Shown piece by piece: positions 52,378 through 61,294 of a DNA stretch of 64,000 bases; within the stretch, counting starts at the first letter, position 1, and the number at the start of each line of letters is the position of its first letter. A program made the translations under genes and the position numbers. Under the pieces are notes generated by a model. The model did not search any database. It was not told the DNA's origin and worked only from the letters and a program-made list of their open reading frames with translations. The stretch comes from Uliginosibacterium sp036017065 (GTDB taxonomy: Bacteria > Pseudomonadota > Gammaproteobacteria > Burkholderiales > Rhodocyclaceae). The stretch is taken from positions 310,001-374,000 of the forward strand of contig NZ_JAYXHR010000002.1 of assembly GCF_036017065.1 (NCBI RefSeq), read 5' to 3'.

Positions 52378-54342
52378 GTGAGTACGACAGCCCCGATCCG
52401 CATCGTCCGGCGCGCCGCCGACACGGCCGCGCCCCTGCGCCTGCTGTCGCTCATTCCGCCGATGACGCAGCTGAACACGCCCTACCCGTCGGCGGCCTAC
52501 CTCACCGGCTTCCTGCGCTCGCGCGGCGAGGACGCGGTGCAGGAGGACCTGGCGCTGGCGCTGGTGCTGCGCCTGTTCTCGCGCGACGGACTGGCGCAGA
52601 TCCGCACCGCCGTCGATGCGCTGCCGCTGCACGAGCAGTCGCCGCAGGTGCAGGGCTTCGTCGCGCAGTACGAGCGCTACCTCGCGACAGTGGACGTGGT
52701 GATCGCCTTCCTGCAAGGTCGCGACCCGACCATCGGCCATCGCATCTGCAGCCGCAACTTCCTGCCGGAAGGCGCGCGCTTCGCGACGCTGGACGAGTAC
52801 ATCGACCCGGAGGGTGGCGATCCGCTGGCCTGGGCCTTCGGCGCGCTGGGCATGCAGGATCGCGCCCGCCATCTCGCCACGCTGTACCTCAACGACCTGG
52901 CCGACGTGCTGCGCGACGCGGTGGATCCGCGCTTCGAGTTCGTGCGCTACGCCGAATCGCTGGCAATGAGCCAGCCGAGCTTCGACCCGCTGGCCGAGGC
53001 ATTGGCCGCGCCGCACACGCTGGTGGACGGCACGCTGCACGCACTGACGCTGGAGGCGATCGCGAAGCACGCGCCGCAGGTGGTGTTGCTATCGGTGCCC
53101 TTCCCCGGCTCGGTGTATGCCGCCTTCCGCATCGCGCAGAGCATCAAGGCGCAGGACCCGTCCATCGTCACCATCCTCGGGGGCGGCTACGTGAACACCG
53201 AGCTGCGCGAGCTGGCCGAACCGCGCGTGTTCGATCACTTCGACTACGTGACGCTGGACGACGGCGAGCGCCCGCTGCTGGCGCTGCTGGAACACCTGCG
53301 CGGTGCGCGCGGACGCGACGCGCTGGTGCGCAGCTTCGTGCGTGACGGGAAGGGCGACAACGAAGGCAGCGTGCGCTACATCAACGCCAAGGAGGCCGAC
53401 GTCGCCTTCGCCGAGATCGGCACGCCGACCTGGGACGGCCTGCCGCTGGACCGCTACCTGTCGCTACTGGACATGCTCAACCCCATGCACCGGCTGTGGT
53501 CCGACGGGCGCTGGAACAAGCTGACGGTGGCGCACGGCTGCTACTGGAAGAAGTGCAGCTTCTGCGACGTGAGCCTGGACTACATCGCGCGCTACGAAGG
53601 CGCTTCGTCACAGGTGCTGGTGGACCGCATCGAGGCGATCATCGCCGAGACCGGGCAGACCGGCTTCCACTTCGTCGACGAAGCGGCACCGCCGAAGGCG
53701 CTGCGTGGCCTCGCCGAGGAGCTGCTGCGTCGTGGCGTGTCGATCTCCTGGTGGGGCAACATCCGCTTCGAGAAATCCTTCTCGCCGGAGCTGTGCCAGT
53801 TGCTGGCGGAAAGTGGCTGCATCGCGATTTCCGGCGGGCTGGAAGTGGCCTCTGACCGCCTGCTGCAACTGATGAAGAAAGGCGTGTCGGTCGACCAGGT
53901 GGCGCGGGTGACGAGTGCCTTCACCGAAGCCGGCATCCTGGTGCATGCCTACCTGATGTACGGTTTTCCGACGCAGACGGTGCAGGACACGGTGGATGCG
54001 CTGGAGTACGTGCGGCAGTTGTTCGAGGCCGGCTGCATCCAGTCCGGTTTCTTCCACCGCTTCGCGTGCACCGTGCATTCACCGGTGGGCATGAACCCGG
54101 AGGAATACGGCGTGAAGCTCGTGCCGTTGCCGCCGGGGAGTTTCGCGAAGAACGACGTCGGCTTCATCGACCCCACCGGCGTGGACCACGACAGCATGGG
54201 CCGCGCGCTCAACAAGGCGCTGTACAACTACATGCACGGCATCGGCCTGGACAAGGACGTGCGCCGCTGGTTCAGCGAGCATGTGCCGAAGCCGCGGGTA
54301 CGACGCGATTTCATCGCGCAGGCGCTGGCAGCACGTCGCTGA
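52378..54342 (+). CDS. B12-binding-type radical SAM protein with CX4CX2C cluster motif
   Basis: 654 residues. The N-terminal half (about 20-320) resembles a cobalamin-binding Rossmann region (PQVVLLSVPFPGSVYAAFRIAQSIKAQDPSIVTILGGGYVN). The radical SAM barrel follows with the cluster motif at Cys388, Cys393 and Cys396 (HGCYWKKCSFCD), spaced CX4CX2C and not the usual CX3CX2C. The C-terminal part has GGLEVASDRLLQLMKKGV and YLMYGFPTQT. Reaction unknown. The GTG at 52378 lies inside a small hairpin and lacks a ribosome binding site. Confidence 0.85.
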   Translation: MSTTAPIRIVRRAADTAAPLRLLSLIPPMTQLNTPYPSAAYLTGFLRSRGEDAVQEDLALALVLRLFSRDGLAQIRTAVDALPLHEQSPQVQGFVAQYERYLATVDVVIAFLQGRDPTIGHRICSRNFLPEGARFATLDEYIDPEGGDPLAWAFGALGMQDRARHLATLYLNDLADVLRDAVDPRFEFVRYAESLAMSQPSFDPLAEALAAPHTLVDGTLHALTLEAIAKHAPQVVLLSVPFPGSVYAAFRIAQSIKAQDPSIVTILGGGYVNTELRELAEPRVFDHFDYVTLDDGERPLLALLEHLRGARGRDALVRSFVRDGKGDNEGSVRYINAKEADVAFAEIGTPTWDGLPLDRYLSLLDMLNPMHRLWSDGRWNKLTVAHGCYWKKCSFCDVSLDYIARYEGASSQVLVDRIEAIIAETGQTGFHFVDEAAPPKALRGLAEELLRRGVSISWWGNIRFEKSFSPELCQLLAESGCIAISGGLEVASDRLLQLMKKGVSVDQVARVTSAFTEAGILVHAYLMYGFPTQTVQDTVDALEYVRQLFEAGCIQSGFFHRFACTVHSPVGMNPEEYGVKLVPLPPGSFAKNDVGFIDPTGVDHDSMGRALNKALYNYMHGIGLDKDVRRWFSEHVPKPRVRRDFIAQALAARR

Positions 54343-54370
54343 ACCCGGGGCGGTGGCTTGACCGATACGG

Positions 54371-55246
54371 CTACCCCAATTCGAAGGTGGTGATGCCGAA
54401 CACACGCTGCAGCTCGCATGCTGGCGGCGGCCCCTTGTACATCCTCGCCGTCTCGAACACCACGCGCATGCCGTGCGCCTCGGCCAGTGCCACCGCACTG
54501 GCGTTCGGCAGGGGCACATCCAGGAAGACTGCGTCGCCCTCTCCTGCGTCACCCTCTCCTGTATCGCCCTCGCCGGCCCGCGCACACAAGGCGTCGAACA
54601 GCCCCTCGGCCACGGAGGGTGCATCAGCATTCAGCGGACCGATCTTCCAGCCCTCCATGCAGCGGCGGATGACACCCCAGCCGCGCAGTACGCCATCCTC
54701 CAGCCAGCCGAGTGCGGCGGCGTCAGGCTGCGCGATCCATGCGCGAAGAAAGTCCTCGCGTGGCGCAGGGAACACCCGCGCATCGTCGCTCGCCAGTTGC
54801 CCGAAGCCCAGCTCCGTCAATGGCAGGACATGGGGTGTCTTCGTCGCCACACGCCCCAACCGGCCGGCATAGCGCGCGTTCCGCCAGGCCAGCACGAAGC
54901 CCGACTTGCGGTAGTTGTCCTGCTGGGCCGGCACGCCGTCGAGGCCGACGACCTGCCCCTGCAGCCGCGCCATGCCTTGCGTCCACAACTGCCAGCCGAT
55001 GCCTCGCCCACGGAAGGCCGGCTGCACGATGTACAGGCCGATGAAGCCGAAGCGGCCCGCGCAGGACACCGCGCTGATGCAACCCGCGAACCCGCCTTCC
55101 ACCTCGGCGATCAGGAAGCCATCGGGGTCGGCTACAGGAAAGGTCCGTGCGTCGTGCAGGCCGGGGTTCCAGCCCTCGCGCGCGGCGGCGGCGATGGCCA
55201 GCGCCACCTCGTCGGCGTGCATGGATCGGATGGTGCATGCGGCCAC
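54371..55246 (-). CDS. GNAT acetyltransferase with DUF1248-type C-terminal half
   Basis: 291 residues from a GTG at 55246. The N-terminal GNAT domain has GFIGLYIVQPAFRGRGIGWQLWTQG, the acetyl-CoA loop with R/Q-x-x-G-x-G/A. A second half (about 165-285) has WKIGPLNADAP and AHGMRVVFETARMYKG, as in double-domain acetyltransferases. Residues near 220-235 contain a GEGDT/GEGDA triple repeat encoded by a 15-bp tandem repeat. It converges on the radical SAM gene, 28 bases apart. Confidence 0.9.
   Translation of the reverse strand: MAACTIRSMHADEVALAIAAAAREGWNPGLHDARTFPVADPDGFLIAEVEGGFAGCISAVSCAGRFGFIGLYIVQPAFRGRGIGWQLWTQGMARLQGQVVGLDGVPAQQDNYRKSGFVLAWRNARYAGRLGRVATKTPHVLPLTELGFGQLASDDARVFPAPREDFLRAWIAQPDAAALGWLEDGVLRGWGVIRRCMEGWKIGPLNADAPSVAEGLFDALCARAGEGDTGEGDAGEGDAVFLDVPLPNASAVALAEAHGMRVVFETARMYKGPPPACELQRVFGITTFELG
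54531..54575. repeat. 15-bp tandem repeat, three copies, inside the GNAT gene
   Basis: Three successive 15-base units beginning GCGTCGCCCTCTCCT, GCGTCACCCTCTCCT and GTATCGCCCTCGCCG. Each unit encodes Gly-Glu-Gly-Asp-Ala/Thr. The unit is a multiple of three, so copy-number change would keep the frame. Confidence 0.85.
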
Positions 55247-55368
55247 TGCGATGCTCCCGGCGTGGAAAGCGCCAACCTTAGCGGATGCCCGGTGCTACGC
55301 AACCGGCCCGGAGCGATATCCGGCATACGACACGCAGCGCCCCTCGCGACGAGGCGGGCCGGCCAGCC

Positions 55369-57564
55369 TCAGTTGGCGTAGCCGAGATAGAAGTAGGCCG
55401 CCCAGTTGCCGCCGTTGAAGTTCGTCCAGCCGGTGCCGAGATACAGCGGCCCCAGCAGGGTGTCGACGCCGACGAAAGCCGACGCGCCCGGCAGCCAGGC
55501 CGTGTCGCTGCGGGTCAGCGCCTGGTTCCAGACCTTGCCCATTTCCAGTGAGCCACCGAGGTAGGTGCCGCTGCCCAGGATGGGCAGCAGGGGCGCGATC
55601 TGGCGGTAGGCCATGACGCGGCCGAGCAGGCTGCGGTCGCCCAGCAACTGGTCGCTGGTAAGACCGGACAACTGCAGGAAGCCGCCCAGGGTGGCGATGG
55701 GGATTCCGACGTCGTCCTCGTTGCCCACGTTGCCCTTCAGCCGGACGGAGCCACGCACCGACCAGCGATCGAAGGTTTCCGCGACATCGCCGCTGACGTT
55801 CATGGTGCTGAGCCAGCCGGAGGCACGTTCGTCCTCGGTGAGGTAGGCATGCTGCAGGTGGCCGCCGAGGTAGTAGCCGCGACGGGGAAAGCGCGGGTTG
55901 TCCAGCTGGTCGAGCACGCCGCTGAAGCGCATGCCCCGGCTGGTGATGTCGATGTTGTCGTAGGTCAGGATGCCGATCTGCTGCTCGCTGATCGAGCGCT
56001 CCAGGAACGCCCCGGCGCGCAACTCGCCGTAGCGACCGAGCGACAGACCGAAGTCCTGCGACACGCCCACGCTGCTGACGCGGAACTCCAGCACGCGGCG
56101 CCCTTCATTGTTGTACACCTTGAGCAACTCGGAGCCGAGATAGCCGCCGGTGGCGCTGAACCAGGGCGAGTAGCCGAGGGGCTGGTAGAACTCGGTGTCG
56201 AGGCGGCTGTTCTGGCCCAGCCGCACGTCGTTGCGCCACTGCGCGCCCCAGCGGTTGAGCCAGGTCATCTGCAGGTTGCCGAGCAGGGCGAAGCTGGACG
56301 TGCCGTGCGAGTCCATGTCGAGCTCGAGGCCGAAGCGCAGGTAGTTGGGGCCGACGCTGCGCTCCACCGGCATCACGTCGGCCACGCGATGACCATCGTC
56401 GCCGCGCAGGAAGTAGTTGATGCGGTCGAAGTCGCCGCTGTCATACAGGCGGTCGAAACGCTTGAGCAACTCCTCCTGCGTCTTCGGCGGGTTGTCGCCT
56501 TCCAGCACTTCGCGCACGCGGTCGACCGGCACGAAACGCGTGCGCGCGATCTGGATCGCATCGTATTCGCGCGACACCGGCACCCGGGCGGCAATCTGCT
56601 CGCGCCAGCGGGCGTAGGCGCCGTCGTCGAGCGCCAGCTCCCGCAGCCGCGACTCCAGGGGCGCCACCGATTTGCGGCCGACCTCGACGATCGCTTTCGC
56701 TTCGCGGAAGCTGGCCGGCGAGTAGTCCTGCAGCGCCGGCTCGATCAGCACATCCTGCGGTCGCAGCAGCGCGCGCTGCTCGCGCACGTTGTGCCCGGTC
56801 GCGATCTGCATCGCCTGGGCGGCGACGTCGATCAGGGTCTTGATGTCCTCGGCCTTCAGCATCGGCGTACCGACATCCACCGCGATGATGACGTCGGCGC
56901 ACTCCTTCAGATTGGCCACCGGCAGGTTGCGCACGAACATGCCGTCGATGTACTGGTGACCACCATCCTCCACCACGTCGAAGACGCCGGGCACGGCCAT
57001 GCTGGCACGCAGTGCGACGGCCAGGTCGCCGCGCTTGAAGACATGCATCTCGCCGGTGATGAGGTCGGTCGCGACCGCCTCGAAGGGAATCGGCAGCTTG
57101 CTGAAGGAAGCGACGTCCACGTCGCGGGTGAGCTGGCGAAGGAAGCGGTCGATCTCCTGCGAGCCGATCACGCTGCGTGGCGCGCGTATGCCGTCCTCGT
57201 CCACGCCGAGGGTCATGTTGGCGAGGTTCTTGAAGTCGTCCCGCTTGTTGAGATAAGGCAGGTGCGTACGGTCCGGCGCGCCGGTCAGCATGCGGTTCCA
57301 GTCGGCGTCCTCGACCTGTCGCGCGATGTCGGGCACGGGCATGCCGGCCGCGTAGATGCCACCCACCAGTGCCCCCGCGCTGGTGCCTGCGATGCAGTCC
57401 ACCGGCACGCGCAGGCGCTCCAGTTCGGAAAGCACGCCGATGTGCGCCAGCCCGCGGGCGCCGCCCCCGCCCAGCACCAGCCCGACACGCTGCCGGTCGG
57501 CCGCGGTCGCGGCGGTGGAAGCGAGGCTCAGCGCAAGCAGGCTGGCAGCGACGAAGCGTTTCAT
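55369..57564 (-). CDS. Patatin-like phospholipase with POTRA and outer-membrane barrel (type Vd)
   Basis: 731 residues: signal peptide (to about residue 22), then a patatin domain with oxyanion loop GGGGARG, nucleophile Ser62 in GTSAG and Asp207 in IDGM. A single POTRA segment follows (about 335-390, VREVLEGDNPPKTQEELLKRFDRLYDSGDFDRINYFL), and a C-terminal Omp85-like barrel ends in ...YFYLGYAN. This domain order is that of the PlpD type Vd autotransporters, which expose or release a phospholipase A1. The complete length and intact dyad argue for an active protein. Confidence 0.93.
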   Translation of the reverse strand: MKRFVAASLLALSLASTAATAADRQRVGLVLGGGGARGLAHIGVLSELERLRVPVDCIAGTSAGALVGGIYAAGMPVPDIARQVEDADWNRMLTGAPDRTHLPYLNKRDDFKNLANMTLGVDEDGIRAPRSVIGSQEIDRFLRQLTRDVDVASFSKLPIPFEAVATDLITGEMHVFKRGDLAVALRASMAVPGVFDVVEDGGHQYIDGMFVRNLPVANLKECADVIIAVDVGTPMLKAEDIKTLIDVAAQAMQIATGHNVREQRALLRPQDVLIEPALQDYSPASFREAKAIVEVGRKSVAPLESRLRELALDDGAYARWREQIAARVPVSREYDAIQIARTRFVPVDRVREVLEGDNPPKTQEELLKRFDRLYDSGDFDRINYFLRGDDGHRVADVMPVERSVGPNYLRFGLELDMDSHGTSSFALLGNLQMTWLNRWGAQWRNDVRLGQNSRLDTEFYQPLGYSPWFSATGGYLGSELLKVYNNEGRRVLEFRVSSVGVSQDFGLSLGRYGELRAGAFLERSISEQQIGILTYDNIDITSRGMRFSGVLDQLDNPRFPRRGYYLGGHLQHAYLTEDERASGWLSTMNVSGDVAETFDRWSVRGSVRLKGNVGNEDDVGIPIATLGGFLQLSGLTSDQLLGDRSLLGRVMAYRQIAPLLPILGSGTYLGGSLEMGKVWNQALTRSDTAWLPGASAFVGVDTLLGPLYLGTGWTNFNGGNWAAYFYLGYAN

Positions 57565-57739
57565 GGCGGCGCGGGCAGGGCGGGGATGATGTGGCGCTTA
57601 TAGCATGGCGGCATGGTCTTTACATCGCAGGGGCCGGACTTACGGGCAGGGTAGGTAGTAGCCGCCGTCTGCGCGCCTCAAGGAACCGTCACCTCCACCG
57701 TTCTCAGGTCCGGTGAGCGCCGATCCTCCGGGAGAGACC

Positions 57740-58153
57740 ATGCGCAGCCTGATCGCCCTCGTCCTGCTTGTTGTCGCCCTGCCGCTGGCGGCACTGGAAC
57801 TCAGCGTGCCTGTCGGCAGCTATCACTTCGACCGCAGCCGGGACTGGCAGGAACAGAACTACGGCATCGGCATGGAGTACCGATCCTGGGTGGCCGGCTA
57901 CTACCGCAACAGCTATGACAAGGACACGGTGTATGCCGGCTACGTGTGGCGGCCGCTGCAATGGGGCTGGCTGCGCGCCGGGCTGACCACCCTGCTGGCG
58001 AGCGGCTACGACAGCCCGGTGCTGGTGGTGCCCACCGTCAGCGTGGACGGCAAGTGGCTGGCAGCGGACTTCCTGATGGCACCGACGCTGGGCAAGGCCT
58101 CGGGTTTCGTCGGCATGCAGCTGCGGATCCCGCTACCCTTCCTTGCGGACTAG
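57740..58153 (+). CDS. Small outer-membrane beta-barrel candidate, PagP-like pattern
   Basis: 137 residues. Signal peptide (MRSLIALVLLVVALPLAALE) and about eight short beta strands with aromatic girdles (VPVGSYHFDR, YGIGMEYRSWVAGYYRNSYDKDTVYAGYVWRPLQWGWLRAGL, VGMQLRIPLPF). The GYYRNS/YAGYVWRP pattern resembles small PagP-like barrels, but this is not certain. GGGAGAG precedes ATG 57740. The 3' end overlaps the convergent TIR gene by 21 bases. Confidence 0.65.
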   Translation: MRSLIALVLLVVALPLAALELSVPVGSYHFDRSRDWQEQNYGIGMEYRSWVAGYYRNSYDKDTVYAGYVWRPLQWGWLRAGLTTLLASGYDSPVLVVPTVSVDGKWLAADFLMAPTLGKASGFVGMQLRIPLPFLAD

Positions 58154-58975
58154 GCGCACCGGGACGGCGAGGTTGGCCCGCATGAGACTGCCGCGCATAT
58201 CCGTGCGGTCGTCCCTTGCCGGCTGGTCTGGATGCGCGATGGATGGAATTGCCTGATGGGCCTGATGGGCCCGCATCACCATCGCCCGACTGTCGCCTGC
58301 GCCGCGCCAGGCACCGGATACGTCGCGCGGCTTGGCAGGCGGGTTGCCGGCGGCCGGCGGAAACTGCTCAATGAGGCGTTCGGCCAGGCTGCTGCGGTCC
58401 GCGGCGCGCTCCGCGCCGATCAGCACGGCCGCCACGGCAGCCACCAGCGCAAACGCCACCACCGGCCAGTGCCGGGTTGATCGCGCCGATTCGATCAACG
58501 GCGCATAGCCGGGATCCTGCGCCAGGCGCGGCTCGCGCCCGATGGCGGTCACCAGGTACTGCAGCTCCATGTCGAAACGTGCGCCGGACAACTCCACCGG
58601 CTGCAGGTCGGCCAGCGGCTTGAGGGGCACGGGCAACTCGAAGCGCGAGGGCATCGGCGTGCCATCGAGCAGCACCGGAATGACGTGCAGGCGATGCATC
58701 AGGCCGGCGAGAATTTCCTGCCGCACCGGGTCGTGGGGGTCGTCCACGCGACGCAGGCCGTAGCCGTTGCGACCCGCCAGCCAGCGCGGCCCGATCAGCA
58801 CCAGCATGACGGCACAGTCGGCCAGGTGACGATGCAGCGCCGTGTGGCCGACGCCGGGCGACAGGTCGGGCGCCACGCGGTCGTCACCGATGGCGAAAGC
58901 CAGGGCCTCGGCCAGGCGGGCGGCCGGCCAGCGGGCATCCTCGCGACGGTAGTTGATGAAGATCTTGCCGGGCAT
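58133..58975 (-). CDS. Membrane-anchored TIR-domain protein
   Basis: 280 residues. The TIR domain (1-about 145) begins MPGKIFINYRREDARWPAARLAEALA and contains VMLVLIGPRWL, DPHDPVRQEI (Glu87 is the candidate NADase residue) and HVIPVLLDG. One membrane helix is at about 170-188. The C-terminal tail starts DVSGAWRG as in longer relatives. It then runs into low-complexity HQAHQA and Arg/Asp-rich sequence, suggesting truncation or frame loss. GGGAGG precedes the ATG. It may act in defence or signalling, but no partner gene is adjacent. Confidence 0.85.
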   Translation of the reverse strand: MPGKIFINYRREDARWPAARLAEALAFAIGDDRVAPDLSPGVGHTALHRHLADCAVMLVLIGPRWLAGRNGYGLRRVDDPHDPVRQEILAGLMHRLHVIPVLLDGTPMPSRFELPVPLKPLADLQPVELSGARFDMELQYLVTAIGREPRLAQDPGYAPLIESARSTRHWPVVAFALVAAVAAVLIGAERAADRSSLAERLIEQFPPAAGNPPAKPRDVSGAWRGAGDSRAMVMRAHQAHQAIPSIAHPDQPARDDRTDMRGSLMRANLAVPVRLVRKEG

Positions 58976-59156
58976 GGCATGCCTCCCGGGGTGAGCGGAA
59001 TGAAGGGACAGGACGGCCACCTTGCCGTCCGTGGACACACGATTTGATCTTAGGCGGCCATTCGCGAGGGCGCTTCTGCCCTGTAGGGCTGCCCCGCCTG
59101 CCCCGAAAGAAATAGCTTCCCGATCAGCCATTCCACTGATTGGGGAGATCGGCCTG

Positions 59157-60620
59157 TCAGCTCCGCTTGAAGCGCGCCAGGGTGAGCTCGCGCGCCACGG
59201 CGTGATCTACCAGCGGCGCGGGGTAGTCACGCCCGATGACGCAGCCGCATGCGCTTTGCTCCGAGGCCGGCATCTGCCACGGCGCATGGAGGTAGCGGTC
59301 CGGCACGCGGGCGAGTTCCGGCAGGTAGCGACGGATGAAGCGGCCCTGCGGGTCGAATTTCTCCGACTGGCTGAACGGATTGAAGATGCGGAAGTACGGT
59401 TGCGCGTCGCAGCCGGTGGACGCCGCCCACTGCCAGCCGCCGTTGTTGGCGGCCAGGTCGTAGTCGTTGAGATGCAGCGCGAAATAGCGCTCGCCACGCA
59501 GCCAGTGGATGCCGAGATCCTTGGTGAGGAAGCTGGCGACGATCATGCGCAGGCGGTTGTGCATGTAGCCGGTCTGGTTGATCTGGCGCATCGCCGCGTC
59601 GACGATCGGGTAGCCGGTGCGGGCCTCGCACCACGCGGCGAACAGGGCGTCGGCGTCACGGCCGGTTTCCCACGGGATGGCGTCGTACTCCGGCTTGAAG
59701 GCGTGATCCACCACCTGCGGGTGATGCCACAGGATCTGCTGGTAGAAGTCGCGCCACACCAGTTCGGACAGCCAGGTCTCGGCGCCTTCACCACCGACAC
59801 GCCAGGCGTGGCCGGCCAGCTTGCGGATCGACAGCGTTCCGAAGCGCAGATGCACCGACAGGTAGGACACGCCTTTCACGGCCGGGAAATCGCGCGTGCG
59901 CTTGTAGTCGTCCATGCGGTGCACGAATTCGTCCCACAGCGCGAGGCCACCGCTCATGCCGGTGGGAATCTTCAGCTCACCCAGGTTGCTCGGCTCGAAG
60001 CCGAGTTCGGCCAGCGACGGCAGGCGTTCTGCGCCGGGCGGCGGTGCCAGCGCGGCGGCATGGGCCGCCACAGGATAGGGCCTGATGAAGAATTCCGACC
60101 CCGCCAGCTTGCGCAGCCAGGCATTCTTGTACGGCGTGAACACGCTGAAGGGTTTGCCCGCCTGGGTCAGCACTTCGTCGCGCTCGAAGATCACCTGGTC
60201 CTTGAAGCTGCGCAGGCTGCGCCCCATGTCCTTCAGGCGACCGGCGACCGCCTCGTCGCGCCGGATGGCCGCCGGTTCGTAATCGTGGTTGGCGTAGACC
60301 GCCTCCGCACCGAGCGCCTCGGCCAGCGCCGGGATTTCCGTCAGCGGATCGCCATGACGGACGAGCACCCCCCCACCCTGTTTGCGCAACGCCCGGTCCA
60401 GCTCGACCACGCTGGCGTGGATGAAATCCACCCGCCGGTCCCGGCGCGGCAGCTCGTCGAGAATCGTGCTGTCGAAGACGAACACGCAGAACACGCGTTC
60501 GTGCGCCTTGAGCGCGTGGTACAGCGCCGCATGGTCGTCGTTGCGCAGGTCGCGACGGAACCACACGAGGGCGGTGGAATCGGAGTGATCGGAGGCGCGG
60601 GTGTCGGAGCCAGGGGTCAT
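59157..60620 (-). CDS. phrB: Deoxyribodipyrimidine photolyase
   Basis: 487 residues. The N-terminal alpha/beta domain (ALVWFRRDLRNDDHAALYHAL) for an antenna cofactor and the C-terminal FAD domain are both complete. FAD-site motifs are GVSYLSVHLRFGTLSIRKL, WLSELVWRDFYQQIL, GYPIVDAAMRQINQTGYMHNRLRMIVASFLTKDL and NDYDLAANNGGWQWAASTGCD. It repairs cyclobutane pyrimidine dimers in light. It is divergent from yqgE. Confidence 0.96.
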   Translation of the reverse strand: MTPGSDTRASDHSDSTALVWFRRDLRNDDHAALYHALKAHERVFCVFVFDSTILDELPRRDRRVDFIHASVVELDRALRKQGGGVLVRHGDPLTEIPALAEALGAEAVYANHDYEPAAIRRDEAVAGRLKDMGRSLRSFKDQVIFERDEVLTQAGKPFSVFTPYKNAWLRKLAGSEFFIRPYPVAAHAAALAPPPGAERLPSLAELGFEPSNLGELKIPTGMSGGLALWDEFVHRMDDYKRTRDFPAVKGVSYLSVHLRFGTLSIRKLAGHAWRVGGEGAETWLSELVWRDFYQQILWHHPQVVDHAFKPEYDAIPWETGRDADALFAAWCEARTGYPIVDAAMRQINQTGYMHNRLRMIVASFLTKDLGIHWLRGERYFALHLNDYDLAANNGGWQWAASTGCDAQPYFRIFNPFSQSEKFDPQGRFIRRYLPELARVPDRYLHAPWQMPASEQSACGCVIGRDYPAPLVDHAVARELTLARFKRS

Positions 60621-60715
60621 TGCGATGGCCGACGCGGCAGCCGGCTGGACGAAACGGAGTGGGGCGCATTGCTGCGCAGCGTGCAGAAATATCGAATCGG
60701 GGGCCGCGGCCCCGC

Positions 60716-60721
60716 TAGAAT
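60716..60721 (+). promoter_or_regulatory. -10-like box close to the yqgE start
   Basis: TAGAAT ends 6 bases before the GTG at 60728 and 15 bases before the ATG at 60737. If it is used, the yqgE mRNA would have almost no leader. A GC-rich palindrome (GGGGCCGCGGCCCC, 60700-60713) lies just upstream. Confidence 0.35.
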
Positions 60722-60727
60722 CCTAAC

Positions 60728-61288
60728 GTGCAGAACATGAACCTGACCCATCATTTCCTGATCGCCATGCCCGCCATGGCGGACCCGAACTTCGCCCGCA
60801 GCCTGATCTACCTGGCCGAGCACAATGACGACGGGGCGCTGGGCATCATCGTCAACCGCCCGATCGACATGACGCTGAAAGGCCTGTTCGACAGGGTGGA
60901 AGTCCCCATGGAAACGCCCCGCTTCGCCGACCTGCCGGTGTACTTCGGCGGCCCGGTGCAGACCGACCGCGGCTTCGTGCTGCATCGCCCGGCGGGCGAA
61001 TGGCAGTCCAGCCTGAAGGTGAACGAGCAGATCGCCCTGACCAGCTCCAAGGACGTGCTGCACGCCATCGGCAGCGACGGCAAGCCGGAGGAGGTCATCA
61101 TCACCCTCGGCTATTCCGGCTGGAGTGCCGGCCAGCTGGAGGACGAGCTGGCGCAGAACGCCTGGCTGACCGTGCAGGCAGACCCCGAGATCATCTTCCG
61201 CGAGGCCCCGGAGGACCGCCTGGCCGCCGCCATGCACCTGCTGGGCGTGGACTTCGCCAACCTGTCCGAAGTCGCCGGCCACGCCTGA
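60728..61288 (+). CDS. yqgE: YqgE/AlgH-family protein
   Basis: 186 residues. The family core LTHHFLIAMPAMADPNFARSLIYLAEHNDDGALGIIVNRP, YFGGPVQTDRGFVLH and GYSGWSAGQLEDELAQNAWL is intact. The function is unknown; it is nearly always found beside ruvX, as here (6-base gap). Start at GTG 60728 or ATG 60737; homology begins after both. Confidence 0.95.
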   Translation: MQNMNLTHHFLIAMPAMADPNFARSLIYLAEHNDDGALGIIVNRPIDMTLKGLFDRVEVPMETPRFADLPVYFGGPVQTDRGFVLHRPAGEWQSSLKVNEQIALTSSKDVLHAIGSDGKPEEVIITLGYSGWSAGQLEDELAQNAWLTVQADPEIIFREAPEDRLAAAMHLLGVDFANLSEVAGHA

Positions 61289-61294
61289 GCGGTC

